64,000 nucleotides of DNA from Schizophyllum amplum (GCA_007026445.1 VDMD01000021.1:62001-126000), one strand, 5' to 3'; positions 33,747-48,522 are shown, numbered from the stretch's first letter. Notes: generated from the letters alone by a model not told the origin. Numbers and translations: made by a program.

Positions 33747-34577
33747 ATGGGTGCGTGCTGCCCCTGCTTTCCACAAAGTCCCAGGGCTGACCACGCTGGA
33801 CAGTTCGTTACGCCGGAGCCGCCCATGCCGCCAACCCAGAAAAGAGTGCGTTTTCAGGCGGCGATCTTTGCGCATCGACTGATCGTGCAACGTAGCCTCG
33901 AAGGCGCGCGGCGAGTACCTCCGCACGCACTTCAAGAACATGCGTGAGGTCGCGGCAGCCCTTACTGGTGCGTTGCTGGACGAGGCAGCGGGGGCTGGGA
34001 GGCTAACGCACGCACACCAATCTCAGGCATGAAGGTCCAGAAGGCGTACACCTACCTCAGCGACGTCACGGAGCACAAGCAGATCATTCCCTTCCGTCGG
34101 TTTGCTGGTGGCATTGGCCGTGCATCGCAGGCGAAGCAGTTCAAGACCACGAAGGGTACGCTTGCCGATCGACCCGGGCGGCGCATATGCTCACGATAGT
34201 CCTTAGGTCGCTGGCCGGAGAAGTCCGTCAAGTTCATCCTCCGTCTGATCAAGAACGCCGAGGCGAACGCGGATGCGAAAAACATTGATGTTGAGGACTT
34301 GACGATCAAGAACATCGTCGTGCAGCAGGCCCCCGTACGCGCATACACCAATCTCGACCCACACATGCTTATACACACTTCCCAGAAAACCCGCCGTCGC
34401 ACATACCGCGCACACGGTCGCATCAACCCGTACCTCGGCCACCCCTGCCACGTCGAGGTCATCCTTGCCGCGTCCGAGGAGGAGGTTGAGAAGAGCACCG
34501 ACAAGGTCGCGACTTCGCTCTCCAGCCTTAACCGGCGACAGGTCGCGCGCAAGCGCATTGAGGCTGCCCGCACATGA
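33747..34577 (+). CDS. RPL17: 60S ribosomal protein L17 (uL22)
   Basis: Large-subunit ribosomal protein lining the exit tunnel. The first coding exon holds only ATG plus one G (33747-33750); intron 33751-33803 follows, then [14 protein letters not shown] and, after a second intron, [14 protein letters not shown]. Later exons give [57 protein letters not shown] and [20 protein letters not shown], all diagnostic. The end [13 protein letters not shown] and stop TGA 34575-34577 are also typical. About 185 residues in six exons, with no frame break. An intron right at the start codon is common in fungal ribosomal protein genes. Confidence 0.95.
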
Positions 34578-34913
34578 GCACTGATTTTTGCGCATGAGCG
34601 TCTGCCGCCCTTATGAAGGGAGCGACGCCGCCTTTCTGAGGGGAACGACGCGATCACTATATCCTGCGCTTGTCTCTTCGCACGTTAGGACCGAATACGC
34701 CGTATGCCACTACCATGTACCATTCCAGCCATCATATGTGTTCTATGCTATGCGTCGTGTTCACGTCTGGAGCACTGCAGGATCTTTTACCGAAAGATGC
34801 ATCTGCGAGAGCTTGCCAGAGCCATTGCCACCGGCGATCTGTGAGCGTGACAACTTTGTGTGGCGAACAGGTGACGAACTATCATATGACTCCGCGTTTT
34901 CTTTCCCACCGTC

Positions 34914-36510
34914 ATGTCCACAGTCGAACGTCTTCTCAAGGTTGCTACAGAAATGGGCAATATCGAAGCTCATCGCACGTCTTACACTCCCGATGCCGCC
35001 GTTCTATCAGACCAGTTGCGAAACCTCGAAGATGCTCATCGTGAACTTCTTGTCGAAGTAACGAAGCAGCAGGCCCTCCTTGAGGCTCTCCAAACGCAGA
35101 TTGCAATACACAAAGCTCTCCTTGCTCCCATACGTCGTCTTCCATTCGAGCTCCTATCAATCATATTCTGGCATGCCTCCACTCGGCAACTGTTGATCGA
35201 ATGGGAGGAGATCCCGTACCGTTGCGTGAAGGCCGCTCGCAAGCTGGCACAGGTCAGCCACATCTGGCGCGAAGTCATTATTCAGACAGCAGCTCTGTGG
35301 GCGTCTGTCGTCGTCGACCTGGCCGATAAACCAATCAGCAAGGAATGTACGGTCCTTACGCATCTGGGCAGGACAGCCGAAGCGCCTCTCGACATGTTCT
35401 TCGTGGCGGATGGCACCAGGGTCGAATCCATGAATCATCTGTGGTCGCTCGTGCGCGATCAGTCATATCGCTGGGAGACGGCCGCTGTGTGGGGTATCCT
35501 GCCTGCAGGGCCTACTGCCTGGCCGTCTCGTTCGTACCCAATGCTACGCGAGCTCATCATCAGCACGTGGTGGGACCAGGACCAAGCTGAGGCGCCCTCC
35601 TTGAAAGACTTTCTTCAGACCTTCGCGGACGCGCCCCAGCTCCGCAAGGTGTCGCTGACATGCTCCCAACCAATCTTGCCCATCCGGTTCCCCGAACTCT
35701 GGCACATCACCCACCTCGACATTGACCGCACCGTCGAGCGGGCGGGCGACGCTGCCTTCGCGCCGTGTATACCCGCTCTGATGCAATGCGCCGCCTCGCT
35801 GCGCTCGTGCAGACTCTTCGCGACTACGCTATTCCGAGGCTACCCGAAAACCGACCACATCGTCTCGTTCCCCGTCCTGGAGAACCTCACCCTGCTCGAC
35901 GCGACCGTCAAGATCTGTCGGTTGATGATCGCGCCCAAGCTCCAAAGCGTAGAGCTGGCCGGAAACCCACCCCGGCTTCAGCGACAAACTCGCGTGCTTC
36001 ACTGGTCTTCTCAAGCGGTCATCCGGCTGCCCGGAATTGCGCTCGGTGACCCTCAAGTGGCTCGACGAACATTGGGATGACGTCTCAGACTGCATATCGT
36101 CGCTGCCGCCGTCTGTGCAACACCTGAGCGTTACGAACGAGGGAGCGCCTATGAGGCCCCTCGTCACGCCCGAGCTCATCGGGATGCTCACGCGGGGACA
36201 CAGCAGCCTCTGCGGCAATATTCTTCCCGGGCTCAGGTCACTCAGCCTGAGCACCGGGGACGGCTATGTCTTCACCTCCCAGGAGACGTTCGAGAAGGCC
36301 GTCACGAGCATGCGAGACTCGCGGATGGAGCCGGGGACGACGGATGCTGGCGAGCAGCTGGCTGGTCTGCAGACATTCGAGTACGACAAGGAATTCCACG
36401 TTCTGGAGGGAAAGCTGGTCTCGCCGCCGTTGCGAATAGAGAAGCTGGTGAACACTCAGTTTATTGAACACAATGGAAGCAGAACGATCTACACACCGGA
36501 GGGGCAGTGA
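34914..36510 (+). CDS. F-box-like protein with a single-base frame break
   Basis: Intronless frame from ATG 34914 (MSTVERLLKVATEMGN) with an N-terminal coiled coil (LEDAHRELLVEVTKQQALLE), the F-box core LAPIRRLPFELLSIIFWHAS (about 35127-35185) and LAQVSHIWREVIIQTAALWA, followed by leucine-rich-like repeats (LRKVSLTCSQPILPIRF, SFPVLENLTLLDATV). At the CCCC run 35970-35973 the frame changes: LQSVELAGNPP continues one base later as GFSDKLACFTGLLKRSSGCP ELRSVTLKWLDEHW to the stop at 36508-36510. The total span of 1,597 bases is 3n+1, as expected for one extra base, and the repaired protein would be 531 residues. The break could be a sequence error or a recent inactivating mutation. The layout matches the F-box protein at 11119-12789; the substrate is unknown. 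Confidence 0.78.
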
Positions 36511-37194
36511 GTCATATACATATTATATCTTCACAGCCGAATTCTGAAGCTACGACAGAGACTACGTCGAAGACCGCAGCATGATCTCGTACTGCCGCGG
36601 CAGAAACTGAATCTGTTACTTACCGATAATGGGCATCTTCAGATGAACTCGGAAAGTTCGCAAGCGAACTTGGGATGCCAAGAGCGCGTACTATTACTGT
36701 ATTATCTACATTACACGAAACTCACCACGGAGGCCGCCGTGTTGATTACAGGTATGTATACTAGGCAGAGCAATATGCACTGGCCATAAGAAGTAAAGAA
36801 GGTAAGCATGCGAGCGAGCACCGTTGTCCGAAGACGCAACCCGAAATCTAAACGAAGGCGATGTACAGAACTGCAGAATATAAAGTGGGAGCGCGCCGGT
36901 ACACCAAGCCCTTGTTGGTACACTGGAAAATACATTGGCATGCTATCAGCACCGCCTATTTGCGTTCTGGAAGGTGAGTCCGAAGACACGACTCGCTCGA
37001 TGAGAGAAAGGCTAGTAGCAGCATCAGGATAGTCGATCATCGACTGTCAATAAGGACTGTGAGTATAAATAATTGCGGATGAACCGCGGTCGAAATGAGA
37101 AAAGATGATGATAGATAGGGCGTGCGAGGGAGATGTGAAAGTAATGTGGGGCGCAGGCATGAGACTTCGGGGAGAGCCGTAGGTGTAGATGTCG
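36511..37194. other. Convergent 3' intergenic region
   Basis: Between the stops of the F-box gene (+) and the Ser/Pro-rich gene (-). It is AT-richer than the flanks (ATACATATTATATC at about 36515-36528, CTATTACTGTATTATCTACA at about 36691). No gene supported. Confidence 0.45.
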
Positions 37195-40100
37195 TTAAAG
37201 GCCCAACAAGACGTTAATCTTGTCACCGCCCCTCGGCTTCGGAAGAGGCGAACGAGGAACGGGCGAGCGAGGGACGGGAGACCCCACTTCCACTTCCAAT
37301 TCGGCACGCTGCTTCCCGCGCACGTTTGGCGACGGCGATGCGGGAGGCAGTTGCGAGTCGTGCTTGCGCCGAAGGCGGAAGTTCGCGAAGAAACCCGTCT
37401 TCCGGGCAGCAGTTTTATCGTCTGCAACTGCATCCGCAGTAGTCGGTCGCTCCTCCTGCTTGTGCAAGTCATCTCTCCTCTCTCCCGCGCTGCCTCTCGG
37501 ACCCTTCGAGCCCCGCGGAGTCGAGCCATGAGATGAGTTCGGACGCTCCTGGTAACTGAAGAGCGATGAGGCGAGGAAGTCTGGCGATTTGGCCGACCGG
37601 GAGGGTCCATTTTAGAAGTCCCGGATTCTGCTGTGGAGGGGCGGTAGGAGGAACGGTTCGATGAGCGGTCCGCTGTCGACGGCCGCTTGAAAGACAGCAT
37701 CGAGGACTCGTATCCTGGCGTTGAAGGACCCGGCTGCAATGTCGCGGTCCTTGGGCTACCAATATCAGGGAATCGCACGCTCCTCGCCGATTCCGTGCGA
37801 GATGCCGCTCGAGGCCGCGTGATAGATGGTCCAGGAGTAGTTGGCACCTCGAAGAACATGCTGTCCTCCGCAGATGCGGAGAACACGTCCGGGGTTGACC
37901 CTGGGCTAGCCGTGAGCCCCGCGACCGTATTATAGGGACTTAGTTTACGCCGCAGGGTCCCTTCTGCGGACCCAGACGTCTTGCTGAAGACCGAGTCAGG
38001 GCGCGAGGCAGGCCCGCCGTGTATGGTCGATGCAGGTCGGGTGCTGTCTTCCCAGCCCACGGTGTTGACAATAGTCGCACCGCTGCTGAGGCGAGCAAAC
38101 GGGTCGTCATCCATATCGCCAAAGCTCGAGCGTCGCATTGGTTCAATAACGACCGGTGGGGGCGGAGGGGAGGCAGTGGTCGTAGTCGCACTCTGCCTCT
38201 CCTCAATTATCACTGGGACAAGCGTGAGACGCGCATTAGGGTCCGGTGTAGTGCGACGGAAAGGCTCGGCCATGGCGGAGTCGCAGCTTATTTCGCTGAC
38301 GGACGTAGTTGATCCCGCCCAGGGAGGCCCTTGTGCGCTCGTTCCGAGAGCGACATCTTCATCATCGTCAGAGTACGCGCCCGCATCCTCCTCAGCAGAC
38401 ATGGACAGCGAAGGGTCAGAAGTGATGTTCATGACTTCCCCTTGCCCATAAAATCTGGAGTTACGAATGAGCGTGAATCTTGGGCACATCCACAAACGAT
38501 GCTTACACTGTGGTATCCGTCTGCGACCGTGTATATGGCGCCCTCTGGGGCTTTACAGCGGCTGTGCCCATGAGCGACGACCGTGCCGACATGAGTGCCG
38601 CGATAGCGTTCGGTGACGGCCTGAGTGATGCACGTTTGGTAGGGTTCGGCGGCACCGCCATCGGCATGTGTGTTGTAGGTGGCTGAGGCGAACGTCTCAT
38701 TGACGTTATCGGTGGCCCTGTGCTGAGGGACGGACTCGGCGAATGTCGCATACCGCTGAACGACGGGCTCGGTGAATGCCGCATACCACTGAGGGAAGGA
38801 GTGGGAGAATGCCGCAGCGCGGGAGTGGAAGCATGACGGGCGAATCCGTGACGCGGAGATGCCGTGGGCGGACGCTGAACGGATGGCGGGCGTGATTTAG
38901 AGGACGAAGGCCGCGATACGGACGCGGGGCGCGACGCCCGCGGCGACTGTCCAATTGGCAGCTGGCGCTGAGGTTGCTGCACCGGCAGGTGATCGTACAC
39001 ATGCGACAAGGATGACGACCGCGGCGAGTGCGCCTGTATAACGCCTGAGAAGCGCGGGGACTGCGGAGACGAGAGCGAAGCCGAGCGTGGACTGTGGCCG
39101 GGCCGCATCACCGGGGCGATGAGAACGGGTGGATAGGGCGACGAGGAAGGCGTCAATTGCGAGCCTCCCGGCGAGTGCGCAAAGGAGGCAGCATGGCGTA
39201 GGATTGGGCGGGAGCCAGAGCGCGACCGTGAAGGCGATCTTGAAGCAGGCAGTGCATGATGGTCTGCTGGAAGTGGAGTTCGCGAGCTGCGACGTGAAAC
39301 AGCCCGTGAGCTGGGCTGTGAACTCCCTTCGGTGTTCGCACGTGAGTCTGGCCGTGAATCCGGCAGAGGCGGGTATATCTCCAACTCGATGTTAGGCAGG
39401 CCGAACGAGCGGGATGGAGGCGTTATGGGTGGGGGACGCGGCGTACTCTTCGTCCTCCTCCGCGTCTCAGATGTCAGGGAACGCTCTGTATACGTGTTAG
39501 TAAGGCTTCGGAACGCAGAGCATTGGCAACGTACCCTCTGTCCGATACTCCTCCTGCAATACATGCGTGGATGTCGCCTCTCTCGGCAATGGATTCTCCG
39601 GAGAAAGGGGATATTCCTCGCACGTTTCGACAGGAGATGCGGCGTCCTTCCAGTCTGTTGACGATCTTGGACATACCCGCAGGCAGGGCTTGATTCAGAA
39701 GAGAGTAAGTCGACGAGGCGGGTGACCCATCCGTCTGCGCCGAGTATATCGACACTCTGGTGTCCATATCATCCTCCCTGGGTAGCTTGGCGACGGGCGG
39801 AGTGGGCGTCAGCGGGAACTTCTGTAGAAGCTCGCTATCGTCCGTGTCCTGAGGGGTGAGCGGCACGTCAGTCGAGGGCCGCGAAGAGTGGGTCATCGCA
39901 GAGAACCCTGAGTATGTTGAGAATGCCGTCGCGGCGGAGAAGCGGGAAGACGAGGTCGAGGTGGATATGCGCAGCGTCTCCGGGATGGGCCCCGGAGCAT
40001 TCAGGGCTAGAGCTTCCAACGTGCTCTGGTCCGGAATGTATACGGCGTTGCGAACGCTCTCACTTCTGGCGCGTCCCACTGCCCCTGGAGCGCGGTTCGA

Positions 40101-40885
40101 GCCGATTACAGGCAAAGACGCGCTCGTGGATGCCCCTGCTGCCGTGCAGCTCGCACTCCTCGCACGCCGCAGAACTGAATCGCTGGACACGGGAGAGGAG
40201 GAGGGCACAGGCGTCGTTGCCTCCTGCTCCACCAGCCGAGGCGAGGGGATCGTCGCGAGCCGTGGGCGATCTCCAGAAGGACTCGCCGTGATGCGCAGGT
40301 TGCCGGAACTGAAGGACCGTGGAAGGCAGAAATTGGTGTTGGGACCAACGCTTGAGCGTTGCCTGCCTCGGGGCCGTTGCCTGCTGGGTATCGCATCCCA
40401 AGCTGGTGAAGCGGAAGCATCACCTGCGTCGAAAGAGGCTGCCGATCCCGGAGTAGCGGTGGGTTCCGGACTGGGAGCGCTTGGCGTTGCGGGAGATACC
40501 TGAAGTCATGGTCAAAAACAGGCCGGTCATAGAGGGGTATGTTACACACCGGACTGCCTGGTACAACGAAATATGCATACATGTCTGGAGGCTGCAGCTC
40601 ATCGGGCGTCCTATCTGCTACTTCGAGCGAAGCAGTGTCTCCTTGTCCGTGCGCCTGCGCACTGGCTACAACATGGGTCTCCGTTGGACTATCTTCTTCG
40701 AAAATAGGTGATGGGTACGAGGGGAATACGAAAGCGGAAGTCTGCTGAATGGCCTGGCGGGAAAGGAGGGGGACGTGATCGTGTTGGTCATCATGCACCG
40801 TATAGTGAGCACTTTCGTTGGGTCGTTCTATAATGTCGTGCAGCTGTCGCTGGAACGTCCCCGGGGATCCGGTCTCGGCGATCAT
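37195..40885 (-). CDS. Large Ser/Pro-rich protein of unknown function (one frame break)
   Basis: Five exons joined by clean splice signals: introns 40500-40549, 39554-39623, 39486-39534 and 38455-38506, with a 19-nt microexon 39535-39553 (EEYRTE). ATG 40885 (MIAETGSPGTFQRQLHD) is the first in frame, but the frame stays open to an acceptor at about 40961, so a short 5' exon may be missing. The protein is almost wholly Ser/Pro/Arg-rich and likely disordered, with GMRHSPSPSxS repeats near 38730-38800 and RPSTADRSSNRSSYRPSTAE near 37650. It ends with a conserved-looking patch KTGFFANFRLRRKHDS and stop 37195. At the AAAA run (37610-37613 on plus as TTTT) one A must be missing: TSK continues in another frame as NGPSRSAKSPDFLASSLF. 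Spliced length is 3,470 bases, one short of 1,157 codons, which supports this. No domain is recognised; a cell-polarity or cytoskeletal scaffold is only a guess. Confidence 0.65.
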
Positions 40886-41849
40886 ATGGCCTTCGTACGG
40901 CGCGTGAGCTCGTCTCGAGAGTCCAGACGCGACGGATGCCTTCTCTTGAGGAGAGGCTTGCTAGACCGAAGGTTGAGTTTCTGCTGCTTTGAATCTCTGG
41001 GAGTTCGGTGCGCGTCAAGGTGGGTGCCGTTAGAGGTCACCGGATTCCGAGCGCTGAGTCAACTGTTTGAGACCTGTCGCGGGCTTGTGTGGCGATGCAG
41101 GCTATTATTGAGGCTCGTGTAGAGTAGGAAGAGCAGTCTGCTTGTTCTGCTTTCGGAGGGGGTTGTGAAGGGAAAGGAAAAGGAAATAAACTTTAGGGGA
41201 AACATTTCATCAAGGCCGGCGCTGCGCGCGTCCACGCTGCGAACCCCGCAAGCGCGCCGTCGGCTCGGCGTGTCTGGCCAATCATTCCTCATTTCAAATT
41301 GATGTTTCACGGTTTCGGAATGATGAAGTTGGGGAAAGTTGACGGTGTGGCTGGAGCCCTCGCCGGCATCAGCGGAGCGCTGTGTGTTGAGCCTCAGTTG
41401 AGGAAGGAGAAAAAGTGTTACATAGAGCAGAGAATTAATCAGCCCTAGCGTCGTGGGGAGACGCAGACCAGACTCAACGTCGCAGCGGCAATCGCGGATT
41501 TCGCCGCCTCTTTCACGATTGCTCGGGGTCATATTGCTCTGATACAGTCCTTCATGTTTGCATCCGCTGTCACCCCTATCGTTGTGTCTATCACTAGTAT
41601 CCATCAGTGCTGAGTCTTCGGGCTGGTTCAAGCGGAAGAGCCAGAGGAGGGAGCGGCGCGAGAACTGCTGTGCCTTGTTTGCTCACGGTCGCCCACGTGT
41701 ATCACGTGATGGCTCTCATCATGATCTCGAGTCCACTGGTTCTGAACAAGTTGTTTGCGACGTTCAACCAAGTTACCAAGGTTCAGCCTACAGCGCACAG
41801 GTTGACATCCGTTCCATAGATCCAGTTGCGGCTCTCCATAAGGGACAAT
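40886..41849. promoter_or_regulatory. Divergent region between Ser/Pro-rich gene and TBCD
   Basis: Both genes point outwards, so this 964-base interval carries both promoters and leaders, and probably a non-coding or short coding first exon of the minus-strand gene (acceptor at about 40961). A minus-strand open frame at 41059-41631 contains a hydrophobic segment (LINSLLYVTLFLLPQL), but I could not connect it to either gene. Confidence 0.4.
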
Positions 41850-44800
41850 ATGGCCGAGGAAGATAGCAAGGTCTTTGCGAATTTCGGCAGGTACGATGAG
41901 CTGTCCGCTCTGCAAGCCACGCTCTTGGCTCTGGATCCAAATGCCGAACCGACCTCGGAAGAGGAGCTGAAAGAGATCATACTCCACCGCAAGCTGACCC
42001 TCATTGTGAGCTGATGTATCACACAGCTTGAGCTTTGCCTGATGCCTGACAGCTTGACGAATATCAAGAGCAGTCCTATCTTGCTGATCCATTCCTTTCG
42101 GACCTCGTCAGCCCAGTCGTGGATGCCATCAGAGAACATGCCCGAAATACTGAGGCGAAATCCACACATCGTATAATGCGTCTTGCTGCACTTGTCTACG
42201 CATACGTGAAATTCCGCGGCTACAAAACCATCAGTGAGAACTCCGCCCGACCTTCCCCATTGTGGCTAACCAAGTATTGACTACACGCAGCCAGGTTCTT
42301 CCCTCATGAGGTACCAGACCTCGCAATAGCCATGGACTATATGACGCGAGACGGGAGTCCGACACACGACGCTGCTCAGTGGGCGCTTCGATATGTCGTT
42401 CTACTGTGGTTGTCCTTGATCTGCATGATCCCCTTTGATTTGGCTCAATTCGATGAGGACAATCAGATAGGAAGGACATCAAGTGCTCTGGAGGCTTTGG
42501 GTAAGCAGCATCTAGGGCGAGCTGGCCTGGAAAGAGAAGGAGCGGCAGTGCTTCTTGCTCGCTTATACATGAGGTAAACGCGTCTGACGTGTACAATTCA
42601 TAGGCTGACTGCTTGCAGACGAGACATGTTGCAACGGTTCAGCATCTTCCTGGACTGGTCTATGCACGCCGTCCAGAACCCGGACGACGTTTTCACGGTA
42701 TGCGATCTTCTGGCGCAGCACTTGCGCATCCAATGACTGGCTTCCGCAGTCCCTCGGTGCTCTCAACGTTATCTGCGAGGTCGTCAAGTCCGGACCTGAA
42801 GAGCCCTTGCGCAAGGCGGCACCGCAGCTGTTGGCGCTTGCAGACGCGGCGCCCTTGACTAGCAACATGGTTCTCCGCAAGTATAGGACCAAGCTGGTTG
42901 CGCGAGTGGCGCTGAGGCTGCTCCCACCTCGATCGCACCGCAAAGGAACGTGCTCTAAGCTTTACCATTGCGTGTAACCTAACACGCCCGAAGGCAGGCA
43001 GCTAGGAGCGCAAGCACAAGCCGCCACCGACGATGGGTTATTGGCGGAACCCGATATAGACGTGCCCGAGGAGGTCGAAACTGCCCTTGAACAACTGTTT
43101 GCGAGCCTGCAGGACAAGGTGCGGCTAGGTTGCAGCTTTGTTCAATGATTCATAACCTGATGATTGTAGGACACGGTCGTTCGCTGGTCCGCGGCCAAGG
43201 GCGTTGCTCGTATCGCTGAGCGCCTGCCGAGGGACTTTGCTGAACAAATTTTGGAGACCGTGCTTGGACATTTCTCCATCCATTCGGTGGCTTCGGCGAG
43301 CCTGTACGACGTGCCAACGGTCGCGGAGGGTACTTGGCACGGGGCGTGCCTCACATGCGCCGAGATGGCCCGTCGGGGGCTGGTATCGGCAGAGAAACTC
43401 CCAGAATTGATTGGGTGGCTAGACAAGGTGATCTTACATCTATCTTATCGCGGGGACTTTATCTTCTCGAGGCATTTCCGTGGACAAAGACTGACACAAC
43501 TCGTAGGCGCTGTACTTCGATCTCCGCAAGGGAGCGCACTCGGTGGGGTCAAATGTACGCGATGCCGCTGCGTACGTTCTCTGGGCGCTTGCTCGTGCCC
43601 ACGACGCCGCGCTACTTGCCCCGCACGCGCTTGCCCTTGCAAGGAGCCTTGTCACTGTCGCTGTCTATGATCGTGAGATATCAATCCGACGCGCAGCGAG
43701 CGCGGCATTCCAGGAATACGTCGGACGAACAGTGGGCAGTCTCCCTGAAGCGTAAACAGGATGTTGATTCAAGGTATCAGGGATTATTCCCCCACGGTAT
43801 AGACGTCCTGAGCAAGACGGACTTCTATGCAGTTAGCGTACGGAAGAACGCGTTCCTGGTGGCCGCACCGGAGACCGCGGTGTGCGTGCTTTTTTACTAC
43901 TTGTGCCTCATCTCATACTAGACGCAGGCATCCAGAGTATCGCGTCTTTCTCTTCAATCATGTCCTCGATGTGACGTTACGGCACTGGGACGCGTCGATG
44001 CGGCAGCTTGGGTCAGAGTCGCTCAGGCTGCTATGCCTTCTTGACTTGGACGTACTGGGACCGCAGGCGGTGGAGAAATCTGTGAGTCTACTAATGTGAG
44101 GCGTCGTTACCCCATTTACTTGGCTTCCAGAGCAAACTCCTTCAAGGAATTGACACAACCGACATTCATGGCGGTCTCCTGGCGCTCGCGGAGGTAGCCG
44201 GAGCGTACAGGCAGCGACTCGACGGGCCTGATCTGGAGGTTCGCCTACATGATGTGCGTGCGACCCTCTAACCTCTCTATCATGCGAAATCTTTATACGT
44301 CAATTACCAGATCTTTTCTCGCCTGGCCCTCGTGAAGACTACCACCCTCACCTCGCCGCGCAACGAACTTGTCACCGCCGAAGCCTGCAGGCTCATGGCT
44401 GCCACCTTGACACTTTCAGAAGTACAGGCCAATGACAAGGGCGCTGTCCCGCATTGGCGGAAAGTCGTCGAGGACGGCCTCCGACACAGAAGCACGACCG
44501 TGCAGGAAGAAGCTGCCAGCGCGTTCGCGGCTCTCAGCGGGCTGGTGGATTGTACAGATACGGTCAAGAGATGAGTCTTCTCTACGTTTCCCAATGCTAG
44601 CGGGTGGGCTTACACAAAGGCAGCACGCTGATCAAAGAACTGAGGAGCGGCTCACTCAGCGCGCGTCCAAGTGTCGGCCGGATGCTTGGTGTATTGCGAT
44701 ATGATTTGCATGGTAACGCGTTGCCGAAAGCGGTTGAATGCCTGCTAGAGTGCGTGGATGCGAAGGTAGGCCCGGTCATCACGCCGTACAAGGGCTTCCT

Positions 44801-46329
44801 TCATCACCGTCTGCAGTCGCCCGCCAAATTCCACGTCGAGGCACGAAAGACGTGCTATGAGGCGATACCGCGACTGTTGAATACCGTTGTTGGACATATG
44901 CCAGAGCGTCCGTAACTCGTAGGCGCACGAAAGCGCATGGCTGACCAACCAGTACAGATCTCACCCCGAAGGACGTCGGCGCGCTGATCCGTGCGCTTCT
45001 CCGTGGCTTAGAGGACTACACCATGGACGAACGCGGCGATGTAGGCTCATGGATACGTATTGTGAGCATACAAGGCTTGGCCGCCGTTGCAAGCATGTTC
45101 CTGGGGCGGTCGGAGTTGCTGCCGTCGTATATGCCCGCAGAAACCTTCCACGAGGCGATTGCCGGGATTCTCAAGCAAGGCGTAGAGCGTCTCGACAATG
45201 TGCGCGACGAGGCGGGGGTCTGTGCGCGGTCCTTGTTGGAGCTGGAACCACCTGCTGGGGACTACGCTATCGAGGGCGGCGAGATGATGCGAACGTTGTT
45301 TCTGCAGGGGTGCGTATTTTGCCTCAAAACATCTGCCATTGCGTTGACTTGTGGCACAGAGAACTGGTGCCGTGGAGCGATGGGAGCGTGCTTTTCCCAA
45401 AGGCCGCAAGACTTCTATGTGTGGCGAGGTACCGCAAGCAGGTGCTTTCGGGCATCATACTCAGCGTGGGCAGTCGGTCAGAGAGCATCGTGCGTACCAA
45501 CGGCATGGTGTCTCGGCGTCGTTACTCAAGTTACTTCAGACCCGCCCTATGGGAGAGGCCCTCGCTGGCTACGCGGCAACTCTGCCCGTTTCTTCGACAG
45601 AGGACGAGCAGGCATATAGCCTGCCGGACCTCCTTCAGGACGTGTTGGATCACGGACAAGCCAATTTTACGTCTAATCTTGTCTTTGTCCCCGTGCTTCA
45701 GACTTTCAATGTCCTTGTCGGTTCCGAGAAGCTGCAGGACGCCCTCTCGACCAAAGGGGAGTGCACAGTCAAGTACGTCGTTATCCTGGGACCACAGGTT
45801 TGTCTAAGCTGATCTGCACTATAGGCTGTCGGCAGTTCGGAGCGTGGCGACCAAGAACATCTCGAGGCTAAAAAACGTGCAGAGGATACAAGAGTCGATG
45901 AAGATGTGAGTTGCATGTTCGCAATTACTCCTTGATTTCGCTGACAAGCAGCAGTGTCGTCAATCTTTTGGCACTGACCTTCATAGCTGATCCTCAAGAG
46001 TACATGTCCTGCGTAGAGGCTCTACAGTCGTTCCTCTCTCATGACTTCCCTCATGTGAGTGCGACGTGTTTGCACTCCTTTACAGATCATTGATCTTTTC
46101 CTTCAGGTGCGGACTGCAACAGCGGAATACATGTGCCAAGTTCTTCCTGGCGTTGACTTGCAAGGAAGAGAAGAAGCAGTGGAAGAAATCCTTTTGGAAA
46201 CGGAATGGTACGTGGCGTACTTATCCTCATTTACGCCTGGAACTCGCGCTGAGGCTCTACAGGACTTTGCCCGATAAGGTTATGCTCCAGGAGGCCACAG
46301 GTCGGGCAATCAGCGTACTCAAAGGCTAA
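41850..46329 (+). CDS. Tubulin-folding cofactor D (TBCD / Cin1 / Alp1)
   Basis: HEAT/ARM-repeat chaperone that holds beta-tubulin during assembly of the tubulin heterodimer. The start is ATG 41850 (MAEEDSKVFANFGRYDE). About twenty exons were joined. Landmarks are YVKFRGYKTI and RFFPHEVPDLAIAMDY (the family's YK-x-ikxFPHEVxDl block, about 42215-42330), WALRYVVLLWLSLICMIPFD LAQFD (42384-42452), DTVVRWSAAKGVARIAERLP (43172-43230), NVRDAAAYVLWALARAHD (43549-43602), AASAAFQEYVGR then GLFPHGIDVLSKTDFYAV (43695-43840), HPEYRVFLFNHVLDVTLRHW D (43930-43993), RLDNVRDEAGVCARSLL (45188-45238) and the end ATGRAISVLKG at the stop 46327-46329. It is about 1,160 residues, close to human TBCD (1,192). I checked most junctions and found no frame break. 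Confidence 0.92.
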
Positions 46330-46542
46330 ATGTAATTGTATCAAACCAAAAATTACCTTTGACGCGAAAACACACGAGATTGAACGGCGACGTAAAGTCG
46401 AACGTGGACCCACAACGTCACGTTGCTCGCATTTCATGACCGTGGGAATGACGCGCGCATCGAGCGCCCTGAGTCCCGCCGTCGGCCTCGTCGTTGTTCT
46501 CAACTCTCCTTTCCCCTTCATCTCCAAAGTCGGACGAGCAAG

Positions 46543-48522
<1,980 letters not shown>

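Noticed and set aside
36018..36057. A 40-nt intron to explain the frame change in the second F-box gene
   Set aside because: It would remove GCPELRSVTLK, which looks like a leucine-rich repeat and lines up with the other F-box protein; 40 nt is also shorter than nearly all other introns here.
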